Both the position numbers and the translations under genes were made by a program. Of a DNA stretch of 64,000 nucleotides, positions 33,408 to 45,049 are shown in pieces. The DNA lies in NCBI GenBank assembly GCA_933228895.1, contig OW121846.1, positions 8,339,915 to 8,403,914 on the forward strand, written 5' to 3'. This DNA is from Platycnemis pennipes. Its lineage: Eukaryota > Arthropoda > Insecta > Odonata > Platycnemididae. Under the pieces are notes generated by a model that searched no databases, was not told the origin of the DNA, and saw only the letters and a list, made by a program, of their open reading frames with translations. The stretch's first letter is position 1. Every line of letters starts with the position of its first letter.

Positions 33408-34200
33408 ATGCGACGCTCGGGAGAGCAAGTTCAATTAATTATTGCCAGCATTCAAACTACTTTCGCAGGAAGCAGAAATAATTTTGATGGTTTATGTGCC
33501 GAGATAGTTGAATTTGCGGACAACAACGGCATTTTGCTAGAGCCTGTATCTGTCTCAAAGAAAAGAAGGCAACAGCCATCCGGCATAATGAGCGATTACT
33601 ATGTTGAAACTACTGTAGGAAAAAGCCAGCTGACCGACCTACCATCTGACCAACCCCAACACTTGAGATTACTGGAAAATCAATGTGTACAACAGGGTTT
33701 TGGATAATGTTATTTCACATTTCAGCACAGGTTTGAGTCCGTTCCCCTGGCAAAGACAGCGGATGCCTTTACACAGTTGAACTAAACTGAAGCTGAAGAT
33801 TTACTTATAATTACAAAGAAATTTTGAATATTGATACCCATTCCTTATATGCCGAGGCAACACTATTGAGAAATATATTAAAAAACAAGGAACTAGAGGT
33901 CAAACTTAAAAATGTCTGAGCAGAAATAAATGAAGATATCATGCCGAATATCTACAGACTTCTCCAAGTAGCGTTTGGCCTGCCTGTCAGCTCGGGTGAG
34001 TGTGAAAGAACTTTCTCAGTCATGCGAAGAATCAAGTCGTGGGTTCGGTCTACAACCGGCCAATCAAGATTTTCAAATCCATCCATTCTTCACTTCGAAA
34101 AAAAAACTTGTTAAAGAAAGGGTTGCCAGCACTACCATCATTGAACATTTTTGTCAAAAAACTGAAAATTCTTTTAAACAAAATTTTTTGTTTCTTTTCT
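33408..34200 (+). pseudogene. hAT transposase, C-terminal part with dimerisation domain
   Basis: This continues the transposase cut at 27678: MRRSGEQVQLIIASIQTTFA, FADNNGILLEPVSVSKKRRQ, then after frame changes IYRLLQVAFGLPVSSGECER, TFSVMRRIKSWVRSTTGQSR, FSNPSILHF and KERVASTTIIEHF. The SSGECERTFS ... R ... L block is the hATC dimerisation domain found at the C-terminus of hAT transposases. Stops at about 33705 and 33918 break it. It ends about 350 bp before the right terminus of the element. Confidence 0.87.
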
Positions 34201-34557
34201 TTGTTTTCACTTTAATATTGAAGTTGTGAGTATTTAATTTATTAGCAGATAACCATCCCAAAGTTTACTATGATCCCTCTGAAAATGTGTGAATCCTCGT
34301 GGAAAATAAAAGCTATTTTATTTTCCAACTCGGTGTGATCATTTTCTAGTCTACAACAATCCCATTCAGTAATTTACAAAAATGTCATCATCAATTTGGC
34401 TTAATTTCAGTTCTGAGAAGGTTAAATTAAAAAACATTTCCGGGGGAGAAACACGCCCTCTTGAAGTGGGGGTACCCCCCAGAGGTGGTCCCATGGGTGG
34501 GTGGTCCCATGGCCCCCCTCCCCAGCCAAATTCCCTGGCTACGCCCATGCTAATTGC

Positions 34558-34995
34558 TCGTCTACCGTTGTGTACTTCGATATGGCACAGTTATCCTGAA
34601 ACTTTCTCACCAGGATTTCAAAAAGTTGGCGAATCGGAGCTAATTTGTCTATCATTTTTATTTCTGCCCTACTGTTTATAACATCAAATCTGAGACACTG
34701 CAAAATAAAACGGAATCTTTGATGCTGACATATTTTACATGGACACGTAAAATATGTCAACACCCAAGCCATATCGATCCTATGAATCATTTATATTTTG
34801 TCGCCCAGATATATATTTTCCTGCAAAGAGCAGACGCCCTATGAAACATTCAATTTCTCCCTCATCAGTGGGCCTGGCATCTCTCGCACGCAAATAATTC
34901 ACACCAACTTTTTGAATTTGAATATTTGTGCATAACGATATTCCTAACATGGAGTTATACCATGCAAAGTTGTAACCCATAAAAATCACATTTCT
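34558..34995 (-). pseudogene. piggyBac transposase, N-terminal part of the DDE domain
   Basis: Minus strand: MGYNFAWYNSMLGISLCTNI, VNYLRARDARPTDEGEIECF, FAGKYISGRQNINDS, a frame change, then FILQCLRFDVINSRAEIKMI, DKLAPIRQLFEILVRKFQDN and TTVDEQLA. The LRFD...DKLAPIR...VDEQL sequence is diagnostic of piggyBac-type (DDE_Tnp_1_7) transposases, with the first catalytic Asp in LRFD and the VDEQ block next. The hAT element is inserted right after VDEQLA, and the frame resumes at 24464 and below. No intact TIR or TTAA was found upstream. Confidence 0.87.
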
Positions 34996-35179
34996 GAAAT
35001 ATTTTTAGTAGGTGGAAAATCACAATTAGACTTTCAATATTAAAGGTACGTACCTACTTTGTGAATTATTGCACTCGATATGGAGTTATGTATGGTAATA
35101 TGGAGATAAGAAAAATAATGTTTTCGGAGTTTTACACAATCAAATCGAGCTGAAAATCTGAAATTTACGATAAGATATT

Positions 35180-35873
35180 GACCAATTCCATTTCAACTCA
35201 GGCAGGGGGTGTCAGATGACCTTCTTCAAATTATGTGAAAAAATTATTTTAGTTATTCCTACATTACAGAATAATCATCTTACAAAAAATTTGGGAAAAT
35301 TTTTTTTTTACCGATTAACAGCATTTTGAAAATCTGCAAAAAATGCCACTAATTGGGAAAGGGGTGCAGAATACAATTTTTCATATCTCTATTGCTCTGA
35401 AACTATTTGGACTAGAACCTTCTACTTTTCTTTGTTTTCAAACTGTTGAAGTGCACCTTGCTCCAAGCACCTGAACAACAGTCAATTAATGTTTAAACAC
35501 TTATCAAATAATTTATTGTTAGATGGAAAATTTAATTTTGATCAAAGTTTGGAATTTTTTTATAACTAAAGAGGGATTTAATCTGCCAAGCAATTGCACC
35601 TTTCTGTAGCCCTGTTTGCTTACTCTCCCTAATAATTTTATCTCTCGCTTTTAATGCATACAGTTCCTGAAATTGACCGTTTAAGTATGCAAAAAAGTTG
35701 CATTTTGAAGGAGTGAATTCCCTAAAACCCCGGCCTTAAAAATTCTGAAAGTTGTTAAAATAATCTACTGGTAGCACTCAATACGATAGTTAAACCATAA
35801 AAATGGACATTTGCCTTAAATTGACGCTGTGTATTAAAAAAAACTGATTTTTAAAAAATTTGATGTTCCTAAT
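35180..35873 (+). repeat. Left 0.7-kb terminal inverted repeat
   Basis: Pairs with 39174-40081. Landmarks shared in inverted order include CACCTTGCTCCAAGCA, AACAGTCAATTAATGTTTAA, TCTGCCAAGCAATTGCACCT and CTACTGGTAGCACTCAATAC. Divergence between the arms is modest (about 5-10% by eye). Confidence 0.93.
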
Positions 35874-36524
35874 ATTGCTACATTCATCCTTAACTATTAT
35901 AAATATTCATCAAATATCAGTCAATTGTATGTTTCCCTGCAGAATGTCCCACTGTAGAGGTAGACCTGCCCTATAGTATTGTCATAAATGCAACTCAATG
36001 ACTCTTCAACATATCAATCTACCATTGAATTTGTGTGTGTGAATCATGCAGTCTGCCTTCTTGGACTTACAGGAGTGAATGCTAAAGTGATTTAGCCATC
36101 AATAACTTACTTTGTAGCTTGTGCTAGCATTGATATAATTGGATCTCAAAGTGTCCTTTCCTCATCAAGGCTTTTTTGTGGCATCTTGAATTACTAATTT
36201 CATCACATTGTATTTCAATGTGATAATCATTCAACATTCCATTTCCCCATCACATTACACTCTATCTAAACTTCTTATGTAAGTTAGCTGGACAGTAACA
36301 TGCCTTCTTTCACCCCAACCTTATAGCCAAACTCTTCATATTCAGTCCGCTTCAGTCTTTAGATTGGTGCAGTGTAGTCAGTCATATTTCATTTAGTTTT
36401 TTTATTTCTTTAATAATGTCAGAAATTCATAGTTCTGAGAGTCAAGTGTGTGGACTATATCAAGAGACATAAAAAAACTTGTGTATAAATCAGTTGGTGC
36501 TAAATTATATAAAGTGGGGAAATT

Positions 36525-38405
36525 GTGCAATCTATTAAGGATTTTATGGGAGATTCTGTAAAAGTTAGATTTGATGACAATTTGTGCCAGAATAGTTTTG
36601 CATTTTACAAGAAAAATGCAAAAGATATTAGAAGCTGTCCTGAAGATTTAAATCTACTTGAGAATCTTGAGGATTCATTTATTCCCAGGGAAGATGTTGT
36701 GTTTTCAATCAAAATATCAATGCATTGGATATGGATGTATCACCAATTAAAACACCCTCATTAATCAGACCAGAGAGAAGAGGAACATATGCTATGAGGA
36801 AAGAGTTGGAACTAGTTCCCAATACACTGTCCAGAATTGATATGAACTGAGTGTTTACAAGGAACAGCCTGGTGTTCTACATGTTCTGAATGGCTAGCCA
36901 ATCTAGAAGTGGCCTTAAAGGCAGCAAGTAATTATCATCAGCAAATACAATTACTAACTCTAGTAAATCCACTTAAAGTAAAAGCCAGCTCAAGGAACAT
37001 TTGCCGTCTGTTACTCAGCATATGATTGAGATAAATCCCGTGAAATGAAAAAAGAATATGGTGTTTATGCACAACATGATCCTTATCTTGGCCATCCTCT
37101 ATCCCATAATATCGTGGCCACTGTTCTTTCATATTACCTTGATGATAGCAAAGATTGCTCCCGTGAAAGTCCCAACAAAAATGACATAATTTCTGTGAAT
37201 ATAGATGGAGAAAGAATTAAAAAGGTAAAAAGATATATGACCAGAACAATAAGAGAAACTTATGAATCATCCATGCAGGAAACTGTAGGATTAAAAATTG
37301 GCCTTGCAAAATTTTATTCTTTGCTCCAAAATGGGTTAAACCTCAGTCAGTCCGACAAGTTTGCACTTGTATTTACTGCAGTAACTTAAAACTGATTTCT
37401 ATTGCTTTAAAAAATATAACCGGCGAAAAACCAGATGAATGGAATCTTCTCAAGTTGTGTTTGTGTAAAGAACCCACAGAAGAATGCTGGCTTCAGGAGT
37501 GTAGAAATTGCCCTGGTGAAGATGGAGTCACATTAGTTACTCTTGGATTAGAGGAAGATGAGGAGATACAATTTGCCATCTTGGAAGGAGGAGACCTCAT
37601 CAAGAAGACAGTCTCCATTTTAAAGTTCCTGGAAGATGCTAGAAAATGGATACTAAAAGGAATTTCACACAATCATATTCGCAAGATACAGAGAAGTGGC
37701 ATTGCAGAACTTAAGAACTCTGAACTGGAAAATTTAGTATCGGTTTTACACTTTAATTTTGCCGAGAATTGGTCAATAACTCTTCCAGATGAAATTCAAA
37801 GCTACCATTGGCAAAATCAGCAAATTTCATTGTTTACATGTGTTGTTATTTTGGGCATGAAATCCAGTCATTTGCGGTAGTTTGTGATGATACAATCCAT
37901 GACACAGTGCATGCACTCTGTGCTATTCAGAAAATAAAAAATGAAATCGGAATGAGCCTTCCACTGGAGAGAATTAAAAGTGTGGTTTATATTTCTGATG
38001 GAGCAGCAGGGCATTTCAAAAACAAATATCAGTTTCATGAGCTTGCCAAAGAAGAATTGTGGGTTGAAAAGAAGTGGATCTTCTCAGCTACAGGTCGTGG
38101 GAAGAGTGCCTGTGATGAAGTGGGTGGTATGTGCAAAATATGCCTCAAAATACAATCTACAAAAAGAGCCGCATAAAGCTATTAGAAATGCTCAAACATG
38201 TTTTGAAACTGTCTCATCCCTTATTACTAAAATAAAGCTGCTCCTAATTCCTAAAACTAAAATGCATTCCTTCAGAAAAATCAAACTAAAAGAGTGGGCA
38301 AGTGTAAAACCAATACTTGGGATACAATCTTATCATTACTGGCTAGTGCAAGAAAGTGCGAAGGTCATGGCTAGAACACTAAAGCATTCACTGCACAGAG
38401 TTTAA
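36525..38405 (+). pseudogene. Transposase of the long-TIR element
   Basis: Reading across frame shifts: MQSIKDFMGDSVKVRF, LENLEDSFIPREDVVFS, then (36960-37390) IRETYESSMQETVGLKIGLA, KFYSLLQNGLN, a Cys-containing block CLCKEPTEECWLQECRNCPG (about 37455-37520), FNFAENWSITLPDEIQSYHW, FAVVCDDTIHDTVHALCAIQ, VVYISDGAAGHFKNKYQFHE and WIFSATGRGKSACDEVGG. The Asp residues in LPDEIQ, ISDGAAG and CDEVGG are candidate catalytic acids of an RNase H-fold transposase. The same block series occurs in the fragment at 10.4-11.0 kb. Frame changes at about 36760, 37390, 37870 and 38110 show decay. Catalytic roles are inference. Confidence 0.72.
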
Positions 38406-39173
38406 GCAGTGAAAAGACTCAATGTCAAACTAAAACCAGTTTAAGTGAAAAATACATTCATAATCAGGGCAAGATATTCACATTAAACTTTGTTACTGTG
38501 TTAAAATTAGTATGGGGGTGTGACACAAACAATTCTGAGCTTCCAAATACAACTGTATCATGCATGCATACATGGGTGCAGCGAGTACAATGCAATGGCT
38601 AGAGGGGAGTGATAAGAGTTGAGTGTTCAGCAACCTTCAGGAATGTGCTTCTGTAGGAGAAGGCCTGACTCCTGTGGGCTTTAATAGTGATACATACACC
38701 AGGAAACACAGTGACATCCAGGACAAGATTTGCTCAACAAATACTGGCATGACACTGAAGTAATATAGGTAAATTATATTTCTTTGTTCATCAGTGTACT
38801 AAAATAATACCAAGTTTGGAAAAGGAATCTTAATATATATTCATATTTCTTAAGCAAATTCAATAAGATAAAAAAGTAACTATGGAGTCAGTAAATGCTT
38901 CTAATTTAGGTCTTGGAAATTGATGCTGAATAAAATTTACGATTCTCATTAATGTTAAACAAATTTATAAAAGATTACATCTGTTTGCCTTGAAACTTTG
39001 TTAGAAACTACTTATTTTAAATATCAGTGGCAAAGTCAGTTCTGCCTAAAATGAGGAATAATATTGCATTATTAGCATGCTAATACATATTTCACTGATT
39101 GTAACAATAGTTTTAAGTATTTATAACATTAACAGTTAGTGTATGACTGTGGATTGATTTACAGGGAGATACT

Positions 39174-40081
39174 TTGAGCATCAAAAATTTAAAAAAATCA
39201 GTTTTGTTTAATACACAGCATCGATTCAAGGCATATATCCAGTTTTCTGGTTTAACTATCGTATTGAGTGCTACCAGTAGATTATTTTAACAAACTTTCA
39301 GAATTTTTAAGGCTGGGATTTTAGGGAATTCGCTCCTTCAAGATGCAACTTTTTTGCATACTTTAGACGGTCAATTTCAGGAACTGTATGCATTAAAAGC
39401 GAGAGATAAAATTATTAGGGAGAGTAAGCAAACAGGGCTACAGAAAGGTGCAATTGCTTGGCAGATTAAATCCCTCTTTAGTTATAATAAAATTCCAAAC
39501 TTCGATGAAAATGTAAATTATCCATCTAACAATAAATAATTTTATAAGTGTTTAAACATTAATTGACTGCTGTTCAGCTGCTTGGAGCAAGGTGCACTTC
39601 AACAGTTTCAAAACAAAGAAAAGTAGAAGGTTCTAGTCCAAATAGTTTCAGAGCAATAGAGATATGAAAAATTGCATTCTGCACCCCTTTCCCAATTAGC
39701 GGCATTTTTTTTGCAGATTTTCAAAATGCTGTAAATCAAATTCTGAAGATTCAGGCGATATGGAGTCGAAGCGAAACATGATAACACAGAAAGAAAAACT
39801 CGAGCCAAATCCACAAAAATAAATCAGAAATAAATCAGCACCTGACGATGCTGTAATACAGTGAAACCCAGGTCGTAGTAAAGTTTATTTTTGTGGATTT
39901 GGCTTGTGTTTTTCTTTCTGTGTTATCATGCTGTAAATCGGTAAAAAAAAATTTTTCCCAAAAATTTTATGAGATGATTATTCTGTCATGTAGGACTAAC
40001 TAAAATAATTTTTTCAAAAAATTTGAAGAGGTCACCTGACAAATATTGGTGGTACCTGCCTGAGTTGAAATGGAATTGGTC
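39174..40081 (-). repeat. Right 0.7-kb terminal inverted repeat, with hairpin insert
   Basis: Inverted copy of 35180-35873. Between 39726 and 39939 it is interrupted by a 190-bp insert with a 12-bp duplication, listed separately. Confidence 0.93.
39738..39927 (+). mobile_element. 190-bp hairpin insertion carrying a hammerhead-like ribozyme core
   Basis: Flanked by perfect 12-bp direct repeats ATGCTGTAAATC (39726-39737 and 39928-39939). A 40-bp lead is followed by two arms of about 46 bp (39778-39823 and 39884-39929; ATGATAACACAGAAAGAAAA pairs with TTTTCTTTCTGTGTTATCAT). The loop contains CTGACGA (39842-39848), a stem-loop CTGT-AAT-ACAG, GAAAC (39863-39867), CCAG and GTC (39872-39874). This is the order of conserved elements in a type I hammerhead with a very short stem III, and the arms would form an extended stem I. 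The uninterrupted sequence is preserved in the left TIR near 35320, giving a clean empty site. Confidence 0.8.
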
Positions 40082-40139
40082 TATTATGAACATTAAAACA
40101 TGAATATAATTACTACATGATATAGTACATGACTGGAAA

Positions 40140-40700
40140 AATGACTTTCCCATCAGCACTATTGATAAGATGGCTGCCAAGGAAGAGAAGAAGCACAAAG
40201 AATTTCCCCTTAAAAGGACCATCAGAGAAATGGAGTGAGAGATAGAGGAGAAGAAAAGCTCCATCTATGCTCTGATTCCCTATGCAGCCAGGACATCATA
40301 AAAAGACAGGAAAATTCTCGAGAAACACATATAGTGACATATTTTAACTGTGCCATGAAGACAGCCAACCTCCTATGTAAGGCCAAGGTCCACACAACCA
40401 TTGAGATACAAAGCGGAATATACGAAGTCAAGTGCCATCGTGGAGACTCATACATTGGCCAAACTTCTTGAGCCATAAAGTGCAGAATGAAGGAACTCCA
40501 AAGGGCCACAAAGAATAGACACTTCTGCTTATCTGCCATCACCGAGCACATATGGGAAGGGCCAATGCACAATGTGGACTACGAAAATGCTAGACTCATC
40601 GCTAGAGAGAAGAATTACTATCCCCGACTCATGGGGGTAAGGAGTCAGTGACTCGAGGGTGGGACAAGGGCTGAACATGCCGATGGACCACCAAGACCAT
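40140..40700 (+). pseudogene. Penelope-like element ORF end with GIY-YIG endonuclease
   Basis: Reads ALIPYAARTS and RKILEKHI (RT thumb/linker region), then SGIYEVKCHRGDSYIGQTS (40400-40470), the GIY and YIG halves of the GIY-YIG nuclease, CRMKELQRATKNRHFCLSAI, TEHIWEGPMHNVDYENARLI and REKNYYPRLMGVRSQ. Penelope-like retroelements use this nuclease with their telomerase-like RT to insert. A stop follows SYIGQTS where Arg is usual, and the RT core is absent upstream, so the copy is 5'-truncated. A terminal segment with a hammerhead-like core at 45050-45185 may be its displaced 3' end. Confidence 0.82.
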
Positions 40701-40944
40701 CATGCGTGGTGAAGAGCCACATCCTCCTCGAGGTGCCCCTGGTATCGCTGAACATGACGGATCTAGACCTGGCTGTCAATAAGCAGCTCCCATCAACACG
40801 GTGATTCCCTGTGCCAAGTGTGACCGCAGCCGCAGGGTGGAGGGTAAGAAGTAGCTAACAGAGAGACTCTGAATACTGGACGACCTCCACTTTTATTTAG
40901 CCTTACCCATGCATGCAGGGCTCTGTGTGGGTGGACCCTTTAAT

Positions 40945-43900
40945 TCCCTAGCTACTCGTGGGACCATGCATGGAAACCAATCCTAAAAATTTAATGGAGT
41001 GTGCTGAAAAGCACACTCTTGACATGGACTCTTGTAGTCTCGTCTTCTTCCTTGGGGGATGCGATACCGGTGGAGATCCCAGATGGGGATCCCAGTCGGG
41101 ACGTACCCTCTACTACCTTAACCTTACCTGTGGAGGGTCCTTCTGGGAGACCCTCACATCCCAGTTGCCCCCCTTACCCTTTGTGGGGAGAGGAGGACTA
41201 CATCCTTTCCAACCTCTCTCGGCCCAACTTCAAGGAGGCACCGAGCCTGGGCTCCCCCATGGGGGTAGAGTTTGACTCGGGAGCCCCTGTGGGTAGTGGC
41301 CTAAGGGAAGGCTCGATACCCCCTCGAAGAGAAGGAGACAAGGGATGTGGGCGGGACCGAACCATGGCTGGTATAGCCGTGCTTCAGGCCAACCTACAAC
41401 ACAGTAAGGCTGCCTCAGGGGTTCTGCAAAGGATACTCTCTGAAGGTATGGTCAAAATAGCTCTGATTCAGGAACCCTAGGCTTTCCAGGGAAGAGTCAA
41501 GGGCCTGAGCACGACAATGGGTAAAATATATTACTGTACCACTGTTGATAAGCCTAGATCTTGTATCGATGTGAATGGGATAAGTACTTTGCATCTATCA
41601 GAATTTACCACTAGGGATCAGACAGCAGTTCTGCCGACCCTGGGGGAAGGTGAGAAAAGGAGGTGGGTGATCATCTGATCCTCCTACATGCCATATGATG
41701 CACCGGCTTCTCCACCATCAAATGAGATGGAGAGGCTGGTGAGTCACTGCAAGACCAACAAGTGGGATCTACTTATCGGTTGTGATGCTACCTCGCACCA
41801 CATTGTGTGGGGGAGTGGGAGCACAAACAGTAGGGGAGAGGCCCTGTTGGAGTATCTCATGTCTACAGAGTTACATATACTCAATAAAGGATCACAACCT
41901 ACCTTGCAAACAGCATTAGGCAGGAGGTGACAGATATCAAACTGTGCACCAGTTCTCTACTGCACAGGATTGATGGGTGGAGAGAGTCAGGGGAGATAAC
42001 TTTGTACAACCACAGACACATACTCTTCATTCTTTTTTTTAGAATCCAATCACAGGGAAATAACATATAGGAACCCCAGGACTACCAACTGGGGACTATA
42101 TTGAGAAAGGCTGGGAGCTGCCCTAGAGGGGGCACCTCAGTGCAAGTTTAGAAATGTGGATGAGGTAGATGCTGCTGTTGATTATCTACAGAGATGCATC
42201 ATCACATCCTACGAAGACAGCTGCCCCTATGGACCAGGAAGGAAGGGTGTAAATTACCCTGGTGGGGAGCGGAATTAAAAGCTCTCCGTAGGGAGGCTAG
42301 GAAACTCTTTAATAAAGCAAAGAGGGCAAGAATGCCTAAGGATTGAGAAAACTTTAATGTTTCCCAACGGAGGTACATAGCAGCAATCAAGCGCTGTAAA
42401 AGGGACTCCTGGAGGAGCTTCTGTGAGAGTGTAGAGACTGTTCCACAGATGGCAAGACTTCATAAGATCCTATCGAAAGACTCAGAAGTGAAGGTGGGTT
42501 CTCTGCTGCTTCCCTCAGGAGACTTCACATCTTCCGACAAGAAAGTGCTAAAGCTAATGCTGGAGATCCACTTTCCAGGCTCCAGGGAGTCGAGGGAGAT
42601 GCATCATGGGAAGAATCCCATCCGTCCGGCTTGGACAGAATGGAGACTTTCCTCCAGCATCACGACATACACAATTATAAAATCGGCAATCATAACTTTT
42701 AGCCCCTTCAAGGCTGCTGGGGAGGATAGGGTATTTCCTGCACTCCTTCAGGAAGGGCAGGATCTGCTTTTCCTTCCAATGGTAAGAATATTTCCCTCCT
42801 GCCTGGCTTATGGATATGTTCCAAAAGCCTGGAGAGTCACCAAGGTGGTTTTCATACCTAAACCAGGTAAGTCAGACTACACAAGAGCAAACTCCTTTCG
42901 AGGAATCGATGTTATGTCTTTTCTACTGAAGACACTAGAAAAGATAGTGGACAGGTACATAAGGGATGGGCCATTAAGGGATCACCCTCTGCACCTGAAT
43001 CAAGATGCCTAACAGGAGGGAAAATCCATGGAGACAGCACTTCACAATCTTGTTAGCAGGATTGAGGGTGTGCTGGAACATGGAATGTATGGACTGGGGG
43101 CATTTCTTGATGTCGAGGGAGCATTTAATAACATGTCCTTCGATCAAATCTGCATTGCAGCAGGAAGACATGGTATCCATGCTCACATTGTGAGCTGGAT
43201 TAGATACATGTTGGAACAAAGATCAAGGTAGTCTTGACAGACAGTTCAATTAAGGTAGCTGTGACTCGAGGCTGCCCTCAGGGAGAAGTGTTATCTCCAC
43301 TCCTCTGGAATATGGTAGTCAACAGTCTTATTTTAAAATTGAATAGGTCTGGCGCATACACTAAGGGTACACAGATGATGTGGCTATACTCATCACTGGA
43401 AACCTTGGCACTGGATCACCTTGATACTATCTCTGGACTCAAGCAGAAAGTCCTGGATAAGGCTGTGGGCTGGTGCGAAGAAACAGGGCTGACTGTAAAT
43501 CTGGAGAAAACTAAGCTTGTATTGTTTTCCAATAGAAGGAAAATGGAGGGCTTTAGACCTCACTCTTTGCTGGGTAAGGATTTATATCTCTCACCATCGG
43601 TTAAGTACCCTGGGGTTATTCTGGACTCCAAGCTTAACTGGGGAGAGCATTCGGAGACTGAGGCAAAGAAAGCCCTTGCCTCCTTATGGATGTGTAGGAG
43701 GACCCTTGGTAAAAACATTGGGACTTCACCCAAAAGCCATTAGATGGATTTATATGGAAGTCATTATGCCTAGTTTCTTGAACTGCTATACATTTTGGTG
43801 GAAAAGAGTCCGACTAAAAACTGCTGGGAATACACTGAACCACCTTCAACGAATGGGCCTGTATGGGCATTTCAGGGGCTATGAGAACAACTCCAACTCT

Positions 43901-45030
43901 GGAGCTGGACGATGCTGAACCTCGCTCCACTCCATGTGGAAGCAGAGGTTCAAGCAAGGACAGCCGCTTATCGTCTCAAGTGTATGGGACAGTGGTATGA
44001 TGAAGGAAGTTCCTATGGTCACAGACAAGTTTGGATGGAGCTCATGAAGTTGAGTCCGATCCTCGAGATGGGCAGTGATGGAATGATAGCCAGGTTCAAC
44101 CAATCATACGGTGTTTCAAGCAGAGGTATATGCACTTCTGACCTGCGCGTATGCCATTAAGGAGATCAGAATGTTCAACAGACCGATACACATATGCATG
44201 GATAGTCAGGCAGCTCTAAAGGCGCTGACATCACCATGGTGCAAATCACAGCTGCTGCAGGAGTGTCGCGATGCACTCAATGATAAAGGCAGATGCAGCA
44301 AGGTGGAACTTTTCTGGGTGCCTGGTCATGCAGGCATATCCGGAAATGAGATGGCTGATGAGCTGGCAACAGCTGGTTCCAGCCGAAATCCAATTGGACC
44401 AGAGCCAATCATACCTATTGCTACGTCAAAAGGGATAGCAGAGATTAGAATAAGGGGCTTAGCCCGGAATTCTGAGATCTGGCGAACTACACCAAGCCTA
44501 AGACAGGCCAAACTACACATAGGGGAACCCAGGCTTGGGCTTGCCAAAAGACTTCTGCTACTAAACAGTGGTCAATTGCGAACGGTAGTGGGACTCCTCA
44601 CTGGGTACTACAAGATGATGAGGCACCTTCCCCTCCTGGGAATCGTAGATTCACCTAGATGCAGGTGGTGTGGAGAAGAGGATGAAACCACATCCCACAT
44701 ATTATGCGAGTTCCCTGCTCTGATGAGGACTCGGAAGAGGTACCAGGGGTCTCCATTTTTGGAACCCAGGGAGGTAAGGGAAATCCCCATAGGGGACCTG
44801 CTGGCCTTCAGTAAGGCGATTGGGCTATATGGGTGATTTCTCTAGAAGGGTGGTTGGCACAATGGGCCAATAGGTCTAAGTGCCTCAGGGCCTCCTTGAA
44901 AGAATTCCACCACAACAACAATCTATATATCTATCCCCGACTCATACGAGAGGCTATTGAAATAGCCAAAACACCTACTTTCAACAGGGAGGACAGCTAT
45001 TTGCTCTCCAATGCCTGGAAGAGACTCTTC
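40945..45030 (+). pseudogene. I/R1-group LINE with endonuclease, RT and RNase H
   Basis: About 4.1 kb of a nearly complete ORF2. A Pro-rich leader (41001-41360) precedes MAGIAVLQANLQHSKAASGV (endonuclease start), IALIQEP, LLIGCDATSHHIVWGSGSTN, then the RT: FKAAGEDRVFPALLQEG, WRVTKVVFIPKPGKSDYTRA, SFRGIDVMSFLLKTLEKIVD, LGAFLDVEGAFNNMSFD and TRGCPQGEVLSPLLWNMVVN. The YADD-like box is damaged (about 43365-43390). RNase H follows at 44111-44400: ICMDSQAALKAL, FWVPGHAGISGNEMADELA. A CCHC-like C-terminal motif CRWCGEEDETTSHILCEFPA ends the domain series. TAG/TGA stops (41479, 41679, 41928, 42347, 43010) and frame changes mark inactivity. Confidence 0.87.
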
Positions 45031-45049
45031 CACAAACCGACCAATCAGG

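Larger units (their letters stand above)
24473..34549 (+). mobile_element. 10,077-bp hAT element inserted in piggyBac transposase
   Basis: The left end CATGGGCGTAGCTAG (24473) and right end CTGGCTACGCCCATG (34549) are inverted copies with one mismatch. Perfect 8-bp target duplications CTAATTGC flank it (24465-24472 and 34550-34557), the hAT hallmark. The original element is about 4.35 kb; the rest is nested insertion (27679-33406). G-runs lie just inside both ends. It carries its own transposase, split by the nested element. Confidence 0.93.
35180..40081 (+). mobile_element. 4.9-kb DNA transposon with about 0.7-kb terminal inverted repeats (Sola-like)
   Basis: The left repeat (35180-35873) and the right repeat (39174-40081, less a 202-bp insertion plus duplication) are inverted copies over their whole length, e.g. 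GACCAATTCCATTTCAACTC at the outer tips. The element is flanked by TATT at 35176-35179 and 40082-40085, a 4-bp target duplication as described for Sola1/Sola2. The interior encodes a broken DDE-like transposase. The superfamily assignment rests on duplication length and protein style, and is inference. Confidence 0.8.

Noticed and set aside
40958..41275. 105-codon frame starting MGPCMETNPKN
   Set aside because: It overlaps, in another frame, the Pro-rich leader of the LINE ORF2, which leads directly into the endonuclease.
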